A stretch of DNA of 11,413 nucleotides from JBAUHN01 sp049680295 (GTDB lineage Bacteria > Pseudomonadota > Alphaproteobacteria > Rhodobacterales > Rhodobacteraceae): contig JBAUHN010000339.1 of the NCBI GenBank assembly GCA_049680295.1, positions 1 through 11,413 on the forward strand, read 5' to 3'. Under the pieces are notes generated by a model. The model saw only the letters and a list, made by a program, of their open reading frames with translations, did not search any database and was not told where the DNA came from. Positions 6,858 through 11,413 of this stretch are shown here, one piece after another. The translations under genes were made by a program, and so were the position numbers. Numbering within the stretch: position 1 is the first letter of the stretch; each line of letters begins with the position of its first letter.

Positions 6858-8210
6858 ATGTCCAGCCACGGCGCGCCTATTCCCATGACTTCAAACCCCT
6901 GCGGAGCCTTGCAAGGAACCGCGCAGGTGCCGGGGGATAAGTCCATATCGCACCGGGCATTGATCCTTGGTGCGTTGAGTGTGGGCGAGACAACGATCAG
7001 CGGGCTATTGGAAGGTCAGGATGTGTTGGATACCGCCCGCGCGATGCGGGCCTTTGGTGCGGAAGTCATCGACAACGGTGGCGGAAACTGGAGCGTTCAT
7101 GGCGTTGGTGTTGGCGGCTTTGCCGAGCCGGAAGGCGTCATTGATTGCGGCAACTCCGGCACTGGCGTTCGGCTGATCATGGGGGCGATGGCGACCTCGC
7201 CTATTACCGCGACATTCACCGGCGACGCCAGCCTGAACGGGCGTCCGATGGCGCGGGTGACCGACCCGTTGGCATTGTTTGGCACCCAAAGCTATGGCCG
7301 CGAGGGGGGGCGGTTGCCGATGACCCTTGTCGGCGCAGAAGACGCGCTGCCGGTGCATTACACTGTGCCTGTGCCCTCTGCGCAGGTGAAATCTGCGGTG
7401 CTGCTTGCGGGTCTGAACGCGCGCGGGAAAACAGTGGTGACCGAAGCCGAAGCAACCCGCGATCACACCGAACGTATGCTTGCCGGATTTGGTGCCGAGA
7501 TTACGGTCGAAGACACCGATCAGGGCCGCGTTATTACCTTGACCGGACAGCCTGAACTGACGCCGCAGAAGATCGACGTGCCGCGGGATCCGTCCTCGGC
7601 CGCCTTTCCGGTTTGCGCAGCATTGATTGTGCCGGGGTCCGACGTTCTGGTGCCGGGGATCGGGTTGAACCCGACGCGTTCGGGCCTGTTCACTACGCTG
7701 CGTGAAATGAGCGCTGATCTGAGCTATGAAAACGAGCGTACGGAGGGCGGCGAACCGGTGGCCGATTTGCGCGCCCGGTTTTCGCCAGACCTGAAAGGCA
7801 TCGAAGTGCCACCTGAACGCGCCGCCTGCATGATCGACGAATATCCGGTGCTGTCGGTTGTCGCGAGCTTTGCCAGCGGCCAAACAATCATGCGCGGCGT
7901 CAAGGAATTGCGCGTCAAGGAAAGCGACCGGATTGACGCCATGGCCACCGGCCTGCGCGCCAACGGGATCGAAGTCGAGGATGGCCCCGATTGGTGGATT
8001 GTCACGGGTCTGGGCCATGGTAACGTGCCGGGCGGGGCGACCTGCGCCAGCCATCTTGATCACCGGATTGCGATGTCCTTTTTGATCCTCGGCATGGCCG
8101 CGCAAAACCCGGTGCATGTAGATGATGGCGGCCCGATTGCCACGTCGTTTCCGATATTCGAGCCATTGATGAAGGAGCTTGGGGCGCAGGTTGTACGGAC
8201 CAACCCGTGA
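6858..8210 (+). CDS. aroA: 3-phosphoshikimate 1-carboxyvinyltransferase (EPSP synthase, class II type)
   Basis: Sixth step of the shikimate pathway: transfer of the enolpyruvyl group of phosphoenolpyruvate to shikimate-3-phosphate, leading to chorismate and aromatic amino acids. The 450-residue protein resembles the class II enzymes (Agrobacterium CP4 type) in length and sequence: VPGDKSISHR with Lys28, LLEGQDVLDTARAM, GDASLNGRPMARVTDPL, Asp327 in MIDEYPVLSVVASFASG, Glu355 in VKESDRIDAM and DHRIAMSF. At the loop where CP4 has GNAATG, this protein has GNSGTG (98-103), so glycine 101 replaces the alanine tied to glyphosate tolerance. The ATG at 6858 gives an MSSHG start like CP4's SHG-containing N-terminus, with a weak GAGA upstream. 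Its stop overlaps the cmk start. Confidence 0.97.
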   Translation: MSSHGAPIPMTSNPCGALQGTAQVPGDKSISHRALILGALSVGETTISGLLEGQDVLDTARAMRAFGAEVIDNGGGNWSVHGVGVGGFAEPEGVIDCGNSGTGVRLIMGAMATSPITATFTGDASLNGRPMARVTDPLALFGTQSYGREGGRLPMTLVGAEDALPVHYTVPVPSAQVKSAVLLAGLNARGKTVVTEAEATRDHTERMLAGFGAEITVEDTDQGRVITLTGQPELTPQKIDVPRDPSSAAFPVCAALIVPGSDVLVPGIGLNPTRSGLFTTLREMSADLSYENERTEGGEPVADLRARFSPDLKGIEVPPERAACMIDEYPVLSVVASFASGQTIMRGVKELRVKESDRIDAMATGLRANGIEVEDGPDWWIVTGLGHGNVPGGATCASHLDHRIAMSFLILGMAAQNPVHVDDGGPIATSFPIFEPLMKELGAQVVRTNP

Positions 8211-8824
8211 CCGACCGGTTCACCATAGCAATTGATGGTCCGGCCGCTGCCGGCAAAGGCACGATTTCGACGGCTGTCGCGGCATATTTCGGCTTTGCGC
8301 ATCTCGATACCGGATTGCTCTACCGCGCGGTCGGGGCCAAGGTTTTGGCCGGCAGTGACCCGCTGGCCGCCGCCACGACATTGCAGCCCGAAGACTTGGA
8401 CGGCGAAAGGTTGCGCACGCCCGAGGTTGCGCAATCTGCCAGCCGGGTGGCGGTCATGGCGGAGGTGCGTGCGGCGCTGCTGGATTTTCAGCGCGCATTT
8501 GCGCGCAGGTCAGGCGGCGCAGTGCTGGATGGCCGCGACATCGGCACAGTCATTTGCCCCAATGCAGAAGCGAAGTTATATGTCACCGCCAGCGCAGATA
8601 TTCGCGCAACCCGGCGGTTTAAGGAACTGGTAGAAAAAGGCCACGACATCTCGCTCTCCGAGGTGCTGGCCGATGTTCTGGAACGCGATGCCCGCGATCA
8701 GGACCGCGCTGCAGCGCCGTTAAAACCTGCGCAGGATGCCATCGTCTTAGATACGTCCCATATGTCGATTGCAGACGCGGTTGCCGAGGCGATCAAGGCG
8801 ATTGAAGATTTACTGCCCGCCTGA
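8207..8824 (+). CDS. cmk: Cytidylate kinase
   Basis: Cytoplasmic kinase that phosphorylates CMP and dCMP to the diphosphates with ATP. The 205-residue protein has the P-loop GPAAAGKGT (11-19), the DTGLLYRAVG segment (34-43), DGRDIGTVICP (108-118) and the lid-like RDARDQDRAAAPL (160-172) followed by DAIVLDTSHMSI. It is somewhat shorter than the E. coli enzyme, as the nucleotide-binding insert is compact. The GTG start shares GTGA (8207-8210) with the aroA stop, so translation is likely coupled. aroA-cmk-rpsA order is widely conserved in Proteobacteria. Confidence 0.96.
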   Translation: MTDRFTIAIDGPAAAGKGTISTAVAAYFGFAHLDTGLLYRAVGAKVLAGSDPLAAATTLQPEDLDGERLRTPEVAQSASRVAVMAEVRAALLDFQRAFARRSGGAVLDGRDIGTVICPNAEAKLYVTASADIRATRRFKELVEKGHDISLSEVLADVLERDARDQDRAAAPLKPAQDAIVLDTSHMSIADAVAEAIKAIEDLLPA

Positions 8825-8934
8825 ACATCAATTCTACCGCGTCAACGCAGCAAACTTCACCAAAGGGTGCGTGGCGTGTGAAGCGTCTTGGCGTTAGTGT
8901 GATCGGCAATGCCTCTGTTTGAAAGGGTTTTCCG

Positions 8935-9471
8935 ATGCGGTCTTTCGCCTTGTTTTTGGTCATTTCGTTTTTTGCGTCACCTCTTTTGGCGCAAAGTACC
9001 AATATTCCAGCGTCCGAGCCCCCGATGACGATGCAGCGATTAGGTGAGATCATTCTGACCATTGATCCGGATGCAACACCGCGCGGCCCGGCGATCGAAT
9101 TTACCATTGATGACATTCCGATTGTCGTCATTGCCGATGCACGGGCCAACCGGATGCGCGCAATGGTCCCGATCCGGTCCGCCGATGGGCTGGATGCAGA
9201 GGAATTACAACGCCTGATGCAGGCCAATTTTGATACCGCGCTTGATGCGCGCTATGCCCTGGCGCAGGGCAAACTTTGGGGCGTGTTTATCCACCCGTTG
9301 TCGCCACTGGAAAAGGATCAACTGCTGTCGGCCCTTGTTCAAACCATCAACGTCGCGCGCACCTACGGCCAAAGCTATTCGGGTGGGGCTGAGGTCTTTG
9401 GCGGCGGTGACAGCAGTGGTATTTATCAGGATCTGCTGGAAGAGCTGCGCAAGAAAGGGCAGGAACTTTAG
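8935..9471 (+). CDS. Small exported protein of unknown function, possibly YbjN/chaperone-like fold
   Basis: A 178-residue protein that I do not recognise by name. A signal peptide is clear: Arg2, a hydrophobic core (about 4-18) and a likely signal peptidase I site after SPLLA (Ala19). No cysteine follows, so it is not a lipoprotein and should be periplasmic. The mature part has a short helix and strands (EFTIDDIPIVVIADARANRMRAMVPI), then a long amphipathic region (about 86-145) that reads like the YbjN or type III secretion chaperone-like alpha/beta fold; this is a pattern judgement only. The C-terminus has a glycine/serine linker (149-161) and a charged helix. AAGGG (8923-8927) stands 7 nt before the ATG. 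It interrupts the usual cmk-rpsA adjacency. The 110-nt gap before it holds no promoter I can support. Confidence 0.8.
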   Translation: MRSFALFLVISFFASPLLAQSTNIPASEPPMTMQRLGEIILTIDPDATPRGPAIEFTIDDIPIVVIADARANRMRAMVPIRSADGLDAEELQRLMQANFDTALDARYALAQGKLWGVFIHPLSPLEKDQLLSALVQTINVARTYGQSYSGGAEVFGGGDSSGIYQDLLEELRKKGQEL

Positions 9472-9497
9472 CGCTGGCGCCCGCTGCCGCAATAGAC

Positions 9498-9526
9498 TTG
9501 CACGCAGCAACAGCTTGGCATATACG
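9498..9526 (+). promoter_or_regulatory. Candidate promoter for rpsA
   Basis: TTGCAC (9498-9503) and TATACG (9521-9526) are 17 nt apart. Initiation near 9533 would give a leader of about 157 nt before the rpsA start. The first three bases of the -35 and first four of the -10 match consensus. It lies 26 nt after the preceding stop codon, where a new unit would be expected to start. Confidence 0.45.
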
Positions 9527-9574
9527 CGCGATTGTCGAAGGGACGGTAACAGTTTCGGGCGTAAATTTACGGGC

Positions 9575-9605
9575 AGGGTCGGTTCCATCCGGCCCTTCTT
9601 TGTTT
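9575..9605 (+). terminator. Terminator-like hairpin in the rpsA leader (possible attenuator)
   Basis: GGGTCGG (9576-9582) pairs with CCGGCCC (9589-9595) through seven pairs with one G-U, around a TTCCAT loop; A9575-T9596 can extend it. A T-rich tail (eight T in ten bases, 9596-9605) follows. It lies 84 nt before the rpsA ATG and about 40 nt after the predicted start of transcription. It could end transcripts from the upstream gene, or act as an attenuator in the rpsA leader. The 10-bp palindrome GTAAATTTAC (9561-9570) lies just before it. Confidence 0.55.
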
Positions 9606-9689
9606 GCGTTTATCGGCCAATATCAACCCAAGACCGGCGGAGACAACCGCACGGCCAGAATCAAAAAGCACAAGGAAACCACAAGCTAC

Positions 9690-11369
9690 ATGGCTCAATC
9701 TAACTCAATGGAAGACTTCGAAGCACTGTTGAACGAAAGCTTCGAAATGGACACGCCCGAAGAGGGCACAGTTGTCAAAGGCAAAGTCATCGCAATCGAA
9801 GCGGGACAGGCCATCATCGACGTCGGCTACAAAATGGAAGGCCGCGTTGAACTTAAAGAATTCGCAGATCCCGGTGAATCCCCCAAAATCGCAGTCGGCG
9901 ATGAGGTTGAGGTATTCTTGCGTCAGGTCGAAAACTCGCGTGGCGAAGCTGTCATTTCGCGTGAAATGGCCCGCCGTGAAGAAGCCTGGGATCGTCTGGA
10001 AAAAGCCTATGCCGACGAAGAGCGCGTTGAGGGCGCAATCTTTGGTCGTGTCAAAGGCGGCTTTACCGTTGATCTGGGTGGTGCCGTTGCGTTCCTGCCC
10101 GGCTCTCAGGTTGATGTGCGCCCTGTGCGCGACGCGGGCCCATTGATGGGTCTGAAACAACCTTTCCAGGTTCTGAAAATGGATCGCCGTCGGGGCAACA
10201 TCGTTGTGTCACGTCGTGCGATCTTGGAAGAATCCCGTGCTGAGCAGCGCGCCGAAGTCATTGGCAACTTGACCGAAGGTCAGGAAGTCGACGGCGTGGT
10301 CAAGAACATCACCGAATACGGTGCGTTTGTTGATCTGGGCGGTGTCGACGGATTGCTGCACGTCACCGACATGGCATGGCGCCGTGTGAACCACCCGTCG
10401 GAAATTCTGGCGATTGGTGAGACGATCAAGGTGCAGGTCATCAAGATCAACAAAGAAACCCACCGCATCAGCCTTGGCATGAAGCAATTGCAAGACGATC
10501 CATGGGATCTGGTAGCTGCCAAATACGCGCTGGAATCTTCGCACACTGGCCGTGTGACCAACATCACCGACTACGGCGCATTTGTTGAGCTGGAACCAGG
10601 TGTTGAAGGTCTGGTGCACGTGTCCGAGATGTCCTGGACCAAGAAAAACGTCCACCCCGGCAAAATCGTTTCAACTTCTCAGGAAGTCGAAGTTATGGTG
10701 CTGGAAATCGACGGTGCCAAACGCCGCGTCAGCCTTGGTCTGAAACAGACCATGCGCAACCCGTGGGAAGTGTTTGCAGAAACTCACCCCGAGGGCACAG
10801 AAGTCGAAGGCGAAGTCAAGAACATCACCGAATTCGGTCTGTTTGTTGGCCTCGAAGGCGACATCGACGGCATGGTTCACTTGTCCGATCTGTCATGGGA
10901 TGAACGGGGCGAAGAAGCGATCCAGAACTACCGCAAAGGCGATATGGTTCAGGCCGTTGTTTCCGAAGTGGATGTTGAAAAGGAACGCATCAGCCTGTCG
11001 ATCAAAGGTGTCGGTGGCGATAAATTCGCCGAAGCCGTGGGCGGCGTCAAACGTGGCTCGATCGTAACTGTGAACGTGACAGCCATCGAAGACGGTGGCG
11101 TCGAAGTGGAGTATGAGGGCATGAAATCCTTCATTCGCCGCTCTGATCTGTCACGTGATCGTGCCGAACAGCGCCCTGACCGGTTCAGCGTCGGCGACAA
11201 GGTTGACGTACGCATCACCAACGTCGACAACAAGACCCGTCGCTTGGGCGTGTCGATCAAGGCCCGCGAAATCGCAGAAGAAAAAGAAGCCGTGGAACAA
11301 TATGGCTCTTCTGACAGTGGCGCATCGCTTGGCGACATCTTGGGTGCGGCGCTTAAAGGCGACGAATAA
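9690..11369 (+). CDS. rpsA: 30S ribosomal protein S1
   Basis: RNA-binding protein of the small subunit that recruits and unfolds mRNA for initiation. The 559-residue product has six S1 (OB-fold) repeats at about 25-92, 111-175, 198-266, 285-353, 372-439 and 456-525. Repeats 3-5 carry the clear signature NITEYGAFVDL/GLLHVTDMAW and its variants, while 1, 2 and 6 are more diverged, as usual. Length is like E. coli S1. The ATG at 9690 (MAQSNSMEDFEALLNESF) is chosen because alphaproteobacterial S1 proteins start this way. The frame stays open upstream to a TTG at 9498, but that would run through the predicted promoter and hairpin. AAGGA (9672-9676) lies 13 nt before the ATG, a long spacing. S1 autoregulates its own translation in E. 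coli, so the structured leader is of interest. Confidence 0.98.
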   Translation: MAQSNSMEDFEALLNESFEMDTPEEGTVVKGKVIAIEAGQAIIDVGYKMEGRVELKEFADPGESPKIAVGDEVEVFLRQVENSRGEAVISREMARREEAWDRLEKAYADEERVEGAIFGRVKGGFTVDLGGAVAFLPGSQVDVRPVRDAGPLMGLKQPFQVLKMDRRRGNIVVSRRAILEESRAEQRAEVIGNLTEGQEVDGVVKNITEYGAFVDLGGVDGLLHVTDMAWRRVNHPSEILAIGETIKVQVIKINKETHRISLGMKQLQDDPWDLVAAKYALESSHTGRVTNITDYGAFVELEPGVEGLVHVSEMSWTKKNVHPGKIVSTSQEVEVMVLEIDGAKRRVSLGLKQTMRNPWEVFAETHPEGTEVEGEVKNITEFGLFVGLEGDIDGMVHLSDLSWDERGEEAIQNYRKGDMVQAVVSEVDVEKERISLSIKGVGGDKFAEAVGGVKRGSIVTVNVTAIEDGGVEVEYEGMKSFIRRSDLSRDRAEQRPDRFSVGDKVDVRITNVDNKTRRLGVSIKAREIAEEKEAVEQYGSSDSGASLGDILGAALKGDE

Positions 11370-11395
11370 ACCCTCCAAAAATTCAGATCGTGGCC

Positions 11396-11413
11396 CCGCA
11401 CAGGATTATGCGG
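11396..11413 (+). terminator. Probable start of the rpsA terminator, cut by window end
   Basis: CCGCA (11396-11400) pairs with TGCGG (11409-11413) around an 8-nt loop, 26 nt after the rpsA stop. The left arm is preceded by GGCC (11392-11395), so the stem could lengthen beyond the window, and any T run would also lie outside. Position supports a terminator; completeness cannot be judged. Confidence 0.4.

Noticed and set aside
7005..8117. 370-codon open frame on the - strand across aroA
   Set aside because: It lies wholly opposite a well-supported EPSP synthase gene, its translation is rich in His, Arg and Gln without any family motif, and it arises from GC-rich codon use on the other strand.
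8825..8934. CTTCAC/GTGAAG inverted repeat and a TTGGCG box in the gap before the exported protein gene
   Set aside because: The repeat has a long loop and no T run, and no acceptable -10 box lies 16-18 nt after TTGGCG, so neither terminator nor promoter can be supported.
9498..9689. In-frame 64-codon N-terminal extension of S1 from a TTG
   Set aside because: S1 proteins of this group begin at MAQSNSMEDFEALL; the extension crosses the predicted promoter and the terminator-like hairpin and has no ribosome binding site.
1..11413. Search for a novel defence, mobile or biosynthetic system
   Set aside because: Apart from the small unknown protein at 8935-9471 and the GST-type protein, every gene is a conserved housekeeping gene in a common order. 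No transposase, integrase, toxin-antitoxin pair, repeat array or foreign-looking base composition was seen.

Overview
This window is a chromosomal housekeeping segment of an alphaproteobacterium, most likely of the Rhodobacterales (Roseobacter group). Three things point there: a SAM/SAH-type riboswitch in front of metK, the protein sequences (class II EPSP synthase, short YbeY, S1 and MetK of the alphaproteobacterial type), and a moderately GC-rich sequence with many 4-nt gene overlaps. I cannot name the genus. All genes lie on the + strand, and no mobile element, CRISPR array, tRNA or rRNA is visible.

Region 1 (1-4017) is the phoH-ybeY-corC-lnt cluster, which matches the ybeZ-ybeY-ybeX-lnt order of E. 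coli. It links RNA and ribosome maturation (PhoH ATPase, YbeY endoribonuclease, CorC/YbeX CBS protein) to lipoprotein N-acylation (Lnt). phoH is cut by the left edge of the window. A possible 22-codon ORF bridges phoH and ybeY, with a start-stop overlap at each end.

Region 2 (4018-6764) is the SAM segment. A compact promoter, a SAM/SAH riboswitch that contains the ribosome binding site, metK (SAM synthase) and a strong intrinsic terminator form one regulated unit. Downstream are a glutathione S-transferase family gene and trmB, a SAM-dependent tRNA m7G46 methyltransferase.

Region 3 (6858-11413) is the widely conserved aroA-cmk-rpsA order: shikimate pathway EPSP synthase, cytidylate kinase and ribosomal protein S1. 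Here a gene for a small exported protein of unknown function sits between cmk and rpsA. rpsA has a long leader with a candidate promoter and a terminator-like hairpin well upstream of the start codon, which could be an attenuator. A hairpin after rpsA is cut by the right edge.

No stretch over 300 bases lacks a gene. The largest gap is the 218-nt rpsA leader. The genes themselves are ordinary. The points worth a second look are regulatory: the metK riboswitch, the rpsA leader, the phoH/ybeY bridging ORF and the promoter/terminator arrangement before the GST gene.
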